Source: Triops longicaudatus
Taxonomy: Eukaryota; Arthropoda; Branchiopoda; Notostraca; Triopsidae
Direction of reading: 5' to 3'
Assembly: GCA_022885665.1 (NCBI GenBank)
Contig: JAGQDJ010000023.1
Coordinates: 496,001 to 560,000 of the forward strand
Length of the DNA: 64,000 nucleotides
The position numbers were made by a program, and so were the translations under genes. How positions within the stretch are numbered: the first letter of the stretch is position 1; each line of letters starts with the position of its first letter. Below are positions 46,099 to 57,823 of this stretch, piece after piece. The notes below the pieces were generated by a model. It searched no databases. It was not told the origin of the DNA and saw only the letters and a list, made by a program, of their open reading frames with translations.

Positions 46099-48209
46099 TT
46101 ATAGCATTCCCCACGACGATTTGATCAGATCAGCCGCTTTTTCTGCAATCATAATGGTAGGTGCGTTGGTGTGACCACTAGGTACAAGGGGCATTACACC
46201 AGCATCCACCACTCGTAAACCTTCTACTCCATGCACTTTTAAATCTTGGCTAACCACTGCGTTGGTTGAATCCGGTCCCATTTTGCACGTGCCCACGATA
46301 TGCCATAAAGTGACCGTCATCTGTCGAATTGCACATTCCCAGTAACTATCGCTCCCAAATACGAAGTGCTCGCACCCCGGGAACGAAACCGTGGGTAATC
46401 TAGTACCAATTTCTTTCATAGCATGGGTACTGGCCAGTTCTAGTGCTAGTCTTACACCGTCTAAGAGCACTTGCATGTCTTCGTAACGTGTAAAATAATT
46501 GTGGTAGAACTTCGGTGGATCAAAAGGATTTGCAGATTGGAGCCGAAGAAAGCCACGAGACTTCGGTCTCAGTACTACTGGAATAATTGAAATAGTGTGT
46601 TTGTTAAGAAATTTGGCAAAATATTCATTCCAGATATCGTCACGTATGCCGAGGTTCTTTCTTGTTTGGATGCCGCCGTCCGATATAACCGAGCCAGAGA
46701 AGATAACGAATTCAACGTCCGGGTAATCGTCATCCGGATCTGCGTATTTGGTTTTCACGAAACCTAATGCTTCTACTGTGCCTAAACTTGCGAAAGGACC
46801 TTGTCTGTCTCTGGCAAAGTGAAAAGCTTCACGGATTGTAAACGCGTTCTTATATAAAAATGACCAGGGCTTGTCGATTATGAACATTAGTCCACCAAAA
46901 GCGACGTGGTCTTGCAAGTCTTGTCCCACTGCTGGTAAATCGGCAATAACTGGTATACCGAGGGACTTGAGATGATATTCGGGTCCTATCCCACTCAGCA
47001 TTAGCAGTTGTGGACTTTTCAATGCTCCTGCTGATAATATTACCTCCTTTCTGGCCAAAATGTTAAAAGTCTTTCCAAAACGATTTACTTCCACCCCAAT
47101 CGCTCTTCGTGTCCCTGGTTGAAACAAGACGCGAAGAACTCGAGAAAAGTCAGCCACGTGCAGATTGGGACGTTCGCGAGCTGGTTTTAAGAAGGCTTTT
47201 GCTGTGGAACAGCGTAATCCATCTCGTATTGTGCCCTGTGGTGTCATGAAACCCGTCTGGTTAGCTCCGCTTAGGTCATTAACCTCGTACCCCATCTCAT
47301 AGGCTGCTTTCAGGTAAACATGATTCAAAGGTGAATGCCAAGGCGCTTCGCTTACTGTCAGATAACCACCGGTACCATGGTATCTTGTAGCTGCATACGC
47401 TGGATTTAAGTTGTCTTCCGATTTTTTAAAATAGTCCAAGACATTTTCATAGTGCCAGTCGTCGTTACCGGCTTCAGCCCATGCGTCGTAATCGCGCCTG
47501 TTTCCACGCACGTACCTACGTAACGTTCAATCATAATTAAGAAAAGGGATACGACACGCACTATCATTTACCCTTCTTAATATTTTAAAAAGCTTTTATT
47601 TATGATTGGTTCTATTCCTTGAAGCCTGATAGTGATGGTAAAACAATCTTGTCCGACTTAATGAGATCTTAATAATTTGGCAAGCAAATTTCTTTGCTCT
47701 TTAAACACATGACAATACATTAACTATTGTACTTACAGCATGTAATTTAATACGCTAGTTCCACCTAGTGCTTTGCCTTGGGCCCAACTGCATCGATTGC
47801 CCCAGTACGCAAGACAGGCCGTGCTCTGAGGTTCGGGACGAACTTTCCAATCGTACGATGATAACTGGTTAGTCTGGGCTAATCCGGGGATGTCTGCAAA
47901 TATGTTTTCTTCCGCCCCAGCTTCCAACAGCAAGACTTTCCATTCCGTCACTTCCGACAGTCTTGATGCTAATACTGATCCAGCGGATCCTGCTCCGACC
48001 ACTACAAAGTCGTAAACGTAGTCGAGCGCCAAACGCTTCATGTGATGGCGACCGAATGTAAGGGCCATCTCGTCCCAGCGATAGATCAACATAAATATGA
48101 ATAATGCTGTTAATGTAACGCCAGTTTGGCTCAACGCTAGTGTACTAGTTATAAAAGCGCGAAACCTAAGCCGCACGCTGGATTTAGAACTCAACACTAA
48201 TGAAAACAT
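46099..48209 (-). CDS. GMC family FAD oxidoreductase, membrane-anchored (copy 1)
   Basis: FAD-dependent glucose-methanol-choline oxidoreductase of the arthropod glucose-dehydrogenase-like group; substrate unknown. Exons 48209-47737 and 47515-46099 give 629 residues; intron 221 bp. The N-terminus has a single hydrophobic segment (about 28-44, TALFIFMLIY), likely a signal anchor. FAD-binding VVVGAGSAGS is at 69-78, with GMC signature 1 around GKALGGTSVLNYMLYVRG (145-162) and signature 2 SAGALKSPQLLMLSGIGP. The catalytic region reads WHIVGTCKMG and SGHTNAPTIMIAEKAAD, so the active-site histidine is intact. The start is the ATG at 48209 because upstream in-frame codons hold no ATG. It forms a tandem pair with the gene at 49383-51856, with the same intron position and phase and identical coding-exon lengths. 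Confidence 0.97.
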
Positions 48210-49382
48210 TCCTGATCTCACTTAGAGATCAAACAAACTGATCTCACTTAGCCGACGACGTACACTAATAATTGTGAAATCCCAAGTTATGACTATCTCA
48301 CCAACCAGCAAAAGCATGAGTTGCTTTCCTCGCAACTGATATTTTCACCAAGAAAGCAGTATCGTGAAAGCAAACTGTTCGCAATAATGCTCAACTTTAA
48401 CTTTCTTTCGAAGTGGTAAGTCCTCCGTGTGAAAGCAATGCAACTTAGGAATAGGGTGAAAGTTAATCCTTACACTGAGGCTTATCATAGGTCGAAATAG
48501 TCAAGTAACCAGCTTCAGTTTTACTGAACAGTAACCTACTTAAAATTACGTAAGGTACAGCCTATGGCTGTAGCCATTGCAGCCAGTATAAATCGCACAA
48601 TCTGTAACTTTTGCTTGCATCGCCCCAAACTTTCCGTTACTTCAGTGTGTATGGGTTAAGGAAGGAACGACTCTGTCTCATAACGACTTTTTACTAGAAT
48701 GACCCGATTTTTTTCTGACCAGGTTTGCCTTGTAGCAAACCGTCCCTAAATTAAGCGCAAAATTCTGTTTAATCGTTATGTTGATAACAAGAGATTTGCC
48801 CAACTTGCACGTAGAAACGTTCGATCTCTGCTATTATGGTCTAAATTCCAGAAAACGCCTTTTTAGCACTATTGCGCATTGTTGTGTAGTGTTGGCTATT
48901 GGAAGATGTTTCCTCTGTTCTAGCAGTTTGTGCCAAGTTGATGGTATTTTTGACGTCACTTAAAATGCTATTTCTGCATTTTGTTGAGCTATTTCGCGTT
49001 TAACCTTATATTCATCGCTGGGTAAATTTGAACACCTACTTTGAAAATACAATACTCCCAGAATTTACACTGAAATTGAAAGTCAAAATTTGTGCCATTC
49101 TGCAGAGCAGTCTACTGAGTCAAAACTTTTTCTTTTGTTTTTATTTAAAAGTTAGCGGAAACATACAAGAAGAACTAAAATAAAGGCCCTTTTCGTTCGA
49201 AAGTATCCTATTTTACGGTACGCATTGTTTGGATAATAAGAAAAGAGGTTTATTTATTATTATTTTTTTCTCGAAGACATCGTTACTAACGTATTAATAC
49301 ACAGTACACAGTACGTATTAATACACATATAAAATGTGTGTTAATAAAATAAATAAATAAGAAACATAGCTTTAAAATAGCA
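48210..49382. other. spacer between the two GMC genes
   Basis: Holds the promoter side of copy 1 and the 3' UTR of copy 2. An AATAAA on the minus strand at 49254-49249 suits the end of copy 2. Two direct copies of ACGTATTAATACACA (49289-49303 and 49313-49327) and a near-inverted copy (49335-49346) lie in that 3' UTR. No other gene is supported. Confidence 0.5.
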
Positions 49383-51856
49383 TCATAGCTTTCCCCATGA
49401 CGACTTGATATAATCCGCCGCCTTTTCTGCAATCATAATGGTAGGCACGTTTGTGTGGCAGGTAGGAACAACGGGCATAACACCGGCATCCACCACTCGC
49501 AAACCGTCTATTCCATGAACTTTTAGCTCTTGACTTACAACAGATGTGGTCGGGTCCGAGCCCATTTGGCACGTGCCTGTGAAGTGCCAGAAAGTGAACG
49601 TCATGTGTCGAATGACACATTCCCAGTAACTATCGCTGCCAAATACGAAGTGTTCGCATCCCGGAAACGGTACCGTCGGCAAACGCACCCCGATTTGTTT
49701 CATAGCTTGGGTATCGGCCATTTTCAAAGCTATCTTCACGCCGTCGATGAGCGCATTCACATCTTCTACGTTGTTCAAATAGTTGGCATAAAACTTCGGT
49801 GGTTCAAGGGGATTTTTGGACTGGAGTTGAATGAAACCACGAGCTTTGGGCTTGAGCAAAGTTGGCAAAATGGAAATGGTGTGTTGGTTGAGGAACTGAG
49901 CAAAGTATCCTTTCCAAATGTCGTCACGTATACCGTAATTTCTTTTCAACTGAATACCACCATCGGAGATTACCGAACCAGACGCAATTACAAATTCAAT
50001 ATCTGGGTAGTCGTCATTTTTATCTGCATATCTGGATTTGACCCAACCTAACGCTTCTACACCGCCAAGTGTAGCAAGAGGGCCTTGATTGTCCTTTGCA
50101 TACCGTAATGATTCACCGATAGTAAAGATATTCTTGCCCACAAATGACAAGGGCTTGTCGATCTGGAAGAAAAGACCCCCAAACGTAATATGGTCTTGCA
50201 AGTTTTGCCCCACTGCAGGTAAATCTTTCACAACAGGGATTCCTAGGGACTGCAGATGCGACTCAGGCCCAATACCGCTCAACATTAACAGCTGCGGACT
50301 TTTCAATGCCCCTGCTGATAATATTACCTCCTTCCGGGCCAAAATCTTGAAAGTCTTGCCAAAACGGCTTACTTCGACTCCAATAGCTTTCTTAGTCCCT
50401 GGTTCGAACAAGACTCGAAGGACTCGGGCTAATTCAGCCACATGCAAATTGTTACGCTCACGGGCTGGTGCCAAGTAGGCTTTTGCCGTAGAACAACGTA
50501 AGCCGTCTCGTATTGTGCCCTGTGGTGTCATGAAACCTGTCTGGTTCGCTCCGTTTCGGTCACCAACCTCGTATCCCAACTCGGAAGCTGCGTCTAAGTA
50601 AACTTGATTCAGAGATGAACGCCAAGGCGCCTCTCCAACTGTCAAATAACCGCCGGTTCCATGGTATCTCGTAGCTGCGTATTCTGGATTTCGGTTGTCT
50701 TCAGCTTTTTTAAAATATTTTAAGACGTTTTCGTAGTTCCAGTCGGAGTTGCCTGCCGCAGCCCATGAATCGTAATCCCGCTTATTTCCACGTACGTATC
50801 TACATAAAGTCGAGTTGTAAGTGAAAACAAGCTACGCTGTTGTATTTAAAACACGATTATCATTAGCTGAAAATGTATATCATTTTAACCGTCAGCTTTG
50901 AGAAGGGCTCTCGACGATTTACCATCAACATGCATAAAAAAACATGGACTAGAAATATCAACAGCTTTGAAAAAATAAAGCAGAAAAAATCAAAGAATGC
51001 ATCTCCCTTTATGGAGGGAATCTCGTTGATCCGTAGCGAAGGTAAAAAAAAAAAACAGAAAAAAAAAAAAAACAGAAGCATTGTATACTGAAAGAACCTA
51101 TCACTTGTACCTAATGTTAAATGTAGCGTGCATATGGTAATGAACATGCAATTCGAAAATGCAGCAAATCGCGCACGCGCTGCAGCTGTTCAGCCGTTCT
51201 GGCACTGGAGGATAAACGCTTGGTGATTTTAAAAACGAGAAATTGTTGGTGCAGGCAGCGACACTCCGCGATGACCAACGAGTTCGCTCTTGAAAGTATT
51301 TACTTTTGCGATTTAGAAGTAAAGTTATTTTTTTCTTCTGGTACCTTAGACAGGAAGTTAGTAAGTATAGTAAACTTGTTTACAGCATGTAGTTCAAAAC
51401 GCTGGTGCCGCCGATAACTTTGCCCTGCGGCCAGCTGCAACGATTGTCCCAGTATGCTAGACATGCTGTGCTTTGAGGTTCAGGACGCAATTTCCAATCG
51501 TACGACGATAACTGGTTGCTCATTGCTAAGCCGGGAATATCTGTAAAGACATTTTCTTCTGCCCCAGCTTCCAACACCAATATCTTCCATTCCGGCACTT
51601 CTGATAATCGCGATCCTAAAACCGATCCTGCAGATCCTGCTCCAACGACCACGAAATCGTAAACTTCATCAAGAACCCAACGCTGTTTATGATAACGGCC
51701 AAAAGTGAGATTCAATTCGTCAAAGCGATAAATCAACATAAATGCGATCAACGCTGTAAAAGAAACACCAAATTGGCCAATTGCTAGTACACTGGTAATG
51801 AAAGTGCGAAACTGGAGTCCGAGGTTCAATGTGATCCTCGGGGTTAAATAAAACAT
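49383..51856 (-). CDS. GMC family FAD oxidoreductase, membrane-anchored (copy 2)
   Basis: Tandem paralogue of the gene at 46099-48209. Exons 51856-51384 (473 nt) and 50799-49383 (1417 nt) have exactly the same lengths as in copy 1 and also give 629 residues; the intron is 584 bp instead of 221 and contains A-rich tracts (51044-51072). It has an N-terminal hydrophobic segment (VSFTALIAFMLIYRF), FAD-binding VVVGAGSAGS, signature 1 GKVIGGTSVLNYMLYVRG and signature 2 SAGALKSPQLLMLSGIGP. Near the C-terminus the active-site region reads WHFTGTCQMG and TCHTNVPTIMIAEKAAD. The histidine is kept, but the usual lysine of GTCKMG is glutamine and SGHTNAP is TCHTNVP, suggesting a shift in activity or relaxed constraint. 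No stop or frameshift is seen. Confidence 0.97.
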
Positions 51857-54800
51857 TCTTGCACGTGTCTGACTTGGCTCAGGACCTATAACACACTAGA
51901 CAACTTTTAATCTCTACGCCGCATAAACAGGTTGTGTGTTTCACCTTCTTCTTTAGGAAACAATCCATCCCCTACAACAGTTTTTCTTCTTTGGCCTAAG
52001 AATGTGCTGTGAAACAAAAAAAGCTATAACTATACCCAATGGAATTGCTCTAAGAAACCAGTTAGAGCCCTGTTAAAAAAGTGGTCATAGGGTACGCAGG
52101 TCACGAAGATTTTGACAAGCCCCTTTTACCCACAAACTTTACATAAGTAACGGACTTTGTTGAAGCAAAATATCGTAGACCTAGAATTTCCTCCAACGGT
52201 TTTGTACGCACGAAGGGAACAGCCTCATCTTTATTCCGTAATCGTACACGTATTATTCGAAAATGCAGCAAATCGATAAATACGATAAAAGGTACGTGTA
52301 AGTTGAATTCGTTGACAATTACTGTGATTATAGTATTACGTAATGCTGTTTTTATTTCGTTTTCTAACAGGACCTGTTATTAACAAACAATACTCTGAAA
52401 ATCTGAAACACTAGAATTTCATAATTACCGTTATCAGCCTAAAACTTTTCTAACTATTCTCCATTCGAACTTCGTTGTACCAATAAATCTAGCTTCCTTT
52501 GGGATGTACTCAAGTCAGCAACAGGCTTTCAACTTACACAACACATCACCCTGGACATGCATATTGATACACTTATTTGAATTGCGGTCGTTCGTTTTCG
52601 ACTGAAGACAAAAACAGGGATAGGTTCGAAGTTATGCATTACAGTGTATAGTGTATAGAAGCAGCGTGAGCAGAAATTTTGAGCCGAGTGCCGAGCCGTG
52701 AGCCGAGATAGACGAAAACCTATGAAACTTATCCTATGGCAACTTATCCCATGAAAATTGGAAAAGGACTGGCCAGAGAAAAACGTTTTCCTACCATAAA
52801 GAGAACGAATAAAACACGCTAAAAGAAACTTGCATGCTATGCAAGTTTCTTTTAGCGTGTCTTTGTAAACTTACAATATAAACAAGTGTTCTGGCAACTG
52901 TAGCCTAATGTGACGAAAGAAAGGTATGCGTCCTGAACACAAATGTTTAAAGGTACTATGTTCGTAGCAAACAATTTACGATTACGACATTTTCCAATGC
53001 TTGACGCAGGGTTAAGAAAATTGCAGATCTAGTGACTTTAATAACTCCCTGGACAAAATGTATCATCTGATATGAACGCCACCAAACAACGAGTTTGATT
53101 TGAGCCTAGCCTGCAGCAAATCAAAAATAAGAAACTGGCCGTAAACTATAACTGAATTGCTCGACAAAAAAGAATAGAGGGAGGGGACAGATGAAACATT
53201 AGACAAACTGTAAAAAAATCGCAATTAATGGACTGCAAATCTGTTGGAACTGAAAAAAAAAATCTGGCACGTTGTAAATGCGACGAAGTCTAAAAGGGGA
53301 AAAGTTTAATGGAAAAAGAGTCCAGCGTACATGATAGAGAAAAGAAAACTGAATCTGTGGCACTTTTTGTAGGAAACGTGTCCTATTACGATGTGCTGCT
53401 CAAAGTATGTGTAAAAAATAAGTAAAACACTTTTATGTAGAGAATTAGAGAATAATTTGGAGAATAACCTCACCAAAGATTCGCTATAGGTTCAGTGTAC
53501 TTCTTTAGCCACGAGGTTTTAAAATTCGAAGGTGATGATTTAGTACGCTTTGAACTGAGCCATTTTTACCACGTGGAACACGTACGCACGATATTGCAAT
53601 GCTGCGCCCTACCCAAAGTCAAAGCGAAAATTTTAATTCAGTATCCTTATGTGCGGGTTACTTTTAAAAACATTTCGTGACTGGAAAACAGAGAATACGG
53701 GATGGTAAAATATTGTACACTGGAAGTTAGAATACATTCCAGTGATCCAAAAAATAATAAAAAAAATACTCGCACACTACAGAAAAATAGCTTAGGTCCA
53801 CTACGCACAAGGAAAACTTCTATTAATAAAGCTCGCGATTATCTGTTTAAACATACTGGTTATTTTTTTGTTTCATTGCATCTTTAAGATAATGTGCTCC
53901 TCTTTTAAATGCTTCATTTAACTTTCGGATGAGTATTCAGAGTGGATTGATAAATTTTCACCAGAAGTCACAAGTGTTACTTTTCATCTTAACTTGGCAT
54001 AAGCTTTGCTTTTACATTTCGTTTTTGCTCTCGTTACAGTTCTGTACGGAATATCTGCTTTGTTATGCAAGTGTTTCTTATAATGAATAAAAGTTGTATC
54101 ATAATTTTTCGTGTGATAGAATATTATTTGACACAATCATTTTGTGTTTTTCAACTCATTTGGCAAGCCCATGTTCGCTAGCAAATTTTTAGACCGCGAG
54201 TAAAGAGCTCTGATCACAAATAATTCCATTTTGTCCGCTGAAGAATGAAAGAGAGAAAAGAGACTCGTGGATAGGGAGCTTTGACTAGCTTAATTTCCAT
54301 TTTGTCTAGTACTGAAACCTATAAGACGAATCTTGAAATTATCGAAAAGTTAAAAAAGTTTTGCGTATCAATGCACGAGAATCAAGTGTACTACCGGTCA
54401 GATCAGGTCACGTCGCCTGCAGATCAACTTACAGATCAAGCCTATAATCCTTAAGGTCACACAATAATTGCTGGAGTTTTGAAGTTGTCACATCTCCTAG
54501 ATATCGTTTTACGAAACGCGCGCCAAGTTCAAATGCGTATTGACTGTTGAAAATGCCTCGCCGAAAGGACGGTGGAATTTCGACTAAATGAGACGGGATC
54601 ATAAAGTCAAGTTTCTTTCATACATCCTTCCTGTTTCTTGAGGTACATTGACTACGGGATGACACTTGATTTTTCCTCACTTACTAATCTTCATTTTTTT
54701 AAATACAGAATCCACCTTAATTTAAGTAAATAAATATCGTATTTTTTTCGATCTGTGATAACTTAAAAAGGTAGAGGCATATTTAGCACTCACAATAAGG

Positions 54801-55324
54801 CAATTTGTTCGAATAAGTATCTTTTTCTATACGCAACTGTAACAAGCTTACAGTGTATAGAAAGGATGCTATGCGAAACGTAGAAAGCGCCTATAGTTCT
54901 TGTCTTTTTAACCTTTTTCAAAGGCCAGATTTCTGACTCAACGTGCAAGTCTACCTACGAGAAAAACCCCCGAACGTAATGTTCTCAATTTCCAACACCA
55001 ACCTTTCGCTAACAAGTGCTTCACTCTATAATTGAAGTCCTTATTAATGACAATCGGTACTTCTACGAGGAAGGACCATGTCTGGCCAACTAACATCTCA
55101 TGCTATCTAGACAGTTACTGTTTGATACAAGACTCGATGTCACATGGAAGTCCGCAACAACTTGCAAGTCTACTTCAAACAGGGCTTCAAATTCGCACCA
55201 AAATGGAAATGAAGAATTTAGCGTCAATAAGCCTGCTTTGACACCATTAAAGTTGAAAGAAAATACAGAAAACAGTCGGATGAAGGCTTGTATTGCCCGG
55301 TTCACAATAACCCTCCAAGTGTGT
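51857..55324. other. spacer with a hairpin and one weak ORF candidate
   Basis: No recognised gene. A start at 53309 opens 32 codons (LFVGNVSYYDVLLK at the end) to a GTATGT donor, and 53495-53680 is open on the same strand (VYFFSHEVLKFEGDD). The phases fit only if a weaker GTGTAA donor at 53409 is used. The two together have a faint cold-shock-like look, not enough to name. The perfect hairpin at 52814 is listed separately. Confidence 0.35.
52814..52860. repeat. perfect 22-bp inverted repeat with 3-nt loop
   Basis: Arm 52814-52835 (starts ACACGCTAAAAGAAACTTGC) is the exact reverse complement of 52839-52860, with GCT between. A transcript from either strand would fold into a perfect 22-bp stem. 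No ORF and no TA or other target duplication is obvious. Confidence 0.92.
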
Positions 55325-56498
<1,174 letters not shown>

Positions 56499-56724
56499 GT
56501 CTATAAAATAAGAAGATATCCATGTTACTAAACACCGCCAAGTTTCGGCATGGTCACACTGAGCGAACTTCACAGCATTGTTTACCACTTGGATTTCCCC
56601 TTTAAACAAATACAAATCAACTTAAAAATAGGTTGTGTCACACGTAGTATGAAGTTAAAGAAGTAAGACGAAAGCTACTGAACGACATTCTCCATAACTA
56701 CAGAGTAAAAACTACAAACTTACC

Positions 56725-56922
56725 TTAAAATATAATTTATCCGCTGGTAACACACACGGCGGTCTCAAACAGGGAAGTGTAAAGGGCTACCAACTAGGAT
56801 AGATTGCTGCTGTTCAATCGCTATAGCGTGTGACTATAGTTGGTAGCTTGGACAGAATTTTACGAATGTAAACAATCTGAAATCAACACTAGGCGGATTA
56901 TTTGGAAATATTTGTCTTCATC
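56725..56922. promoter_or_regulatory. shared divergent promoter of RpS5 and MRPS2
   Basis: Includes the end of the RpS5 non-coding exon and less than 200 bp of shared upstream DNA. GCTACCAACTA (56786-56796) and its exact inverted copy TAGTTGGTAGC (56837-56847) are oriented alike with respect to each gene. A CCCTTT on the minus strand (56786-56781) could be the pyrimidine-rich start of an RpS5 TOP mRNA. A palindrome CGCTATAGCG sits at 56819-56828. Confidence 0.6.
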
Positions 56923-57823
56923 ATGGCTTCCGTTGCTTTAAAAGGTAAATATAAATTTTAAACGTAATATTATCTTACGTATTGCTTTCAGCTCTTCATA
57001 GGCTCTCCAAATGTACGAGTAAACCCCATGTGAGACATTTACGCCAGCAGACAGTTATTCAACAGGCACTTCTTCAAGCACAAAATGCCGAAGCTACGTC
57101 CACATCTCTCGAGACTGACACACGTAATTTTTAATTTTGTTAAAAGCCTTTTAATTAAGTAGGTAATTGGTTGTAGGGAGTCAGAATCTTATCAATCCGT
57201 TGCTTTACCCGGATTATTTTGGTGTGCGAAAAATGGTTTCTTTGAAAGAGCTCTTCACAGCACGTGTTCACTTAGGTCACAAAGAGGGTTCGTTAAATGA
57301 AAATATGAGCCCGTTTGTGTTTGGTTCAAGACTAGGTCACCTGATTATAGACCTGGATCAGACAGTCTATCACCTACAAGAAGCGCTTAACGTTGCAGCA
57401 CATACTGCATACAAAGACGGTATCATCTTGTTTGCCTGCCACTACCCACAGCATACCTTAATGGTGGAAAAAACGGCAAAAGAAGCAGGAGAATATGCTC
57501 ACGCTAGAGACTGGCGGGCGATGATTTTTACTAATGCGGAGAAACGTTATGGTGGAGTTACCAGATTGCCTGACCTTTGCATTCTGTTGTCGACCCTGAA
57601 TCCCCTGAACCAAGAACATCCGTTAGTGTTAGATGCAGCCAAGCTTTGTATTCCCACCATTGGCATCGTGGATACCAATTGTAACCCTAACCTGGTCACG
57701 TACCCCGTTCCGGGTAATGACGACTCCCCTTCGTCAGTAGAATTATACTGTCGACTTTTCCGGGACGCCATATTAGCCGGCAAAAATAAAAGGAAAGAAG
57801 ATTTGATGCAACAGTCATCTTGA
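56923..57823 (+). CDS. MRPS2: mitochondrial ribosomal protein S2 (uS2m)
   Basis: Small-subunit protein of the mitochondrial ribosome. Exons 56923-56944, 56992-57123 and 57177-57823, with introns of 47 and 53 bp, give 266 residues (human 296). The N-terminus is basic and hydroxylated with few acids (MASVALKALHRLSKCTSKPH), as expected for a mitochondrial presequence. Family blocks are LKELFTARVHLGHKEG, FGSRLGHLIIDLDQT, KEAGEYAHARDWR, LPDLCILLSTLNPL, IPTIGIVDTNCNPNLVTYPV and PGNDDSPSSVELYCRLF. An AATAAA at 57940-57945 follows. Head-to-head with RpS5, so cytosolic and mitochondrial translation genes share a promoter region. Confidence 0.97.

Noticed and set aside
48951..48960. TGACGTCA at about 48953 and at about 45616
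   Set aside because: Isolated copies not next to a TATA box or gene start; one or two are expected by chance.
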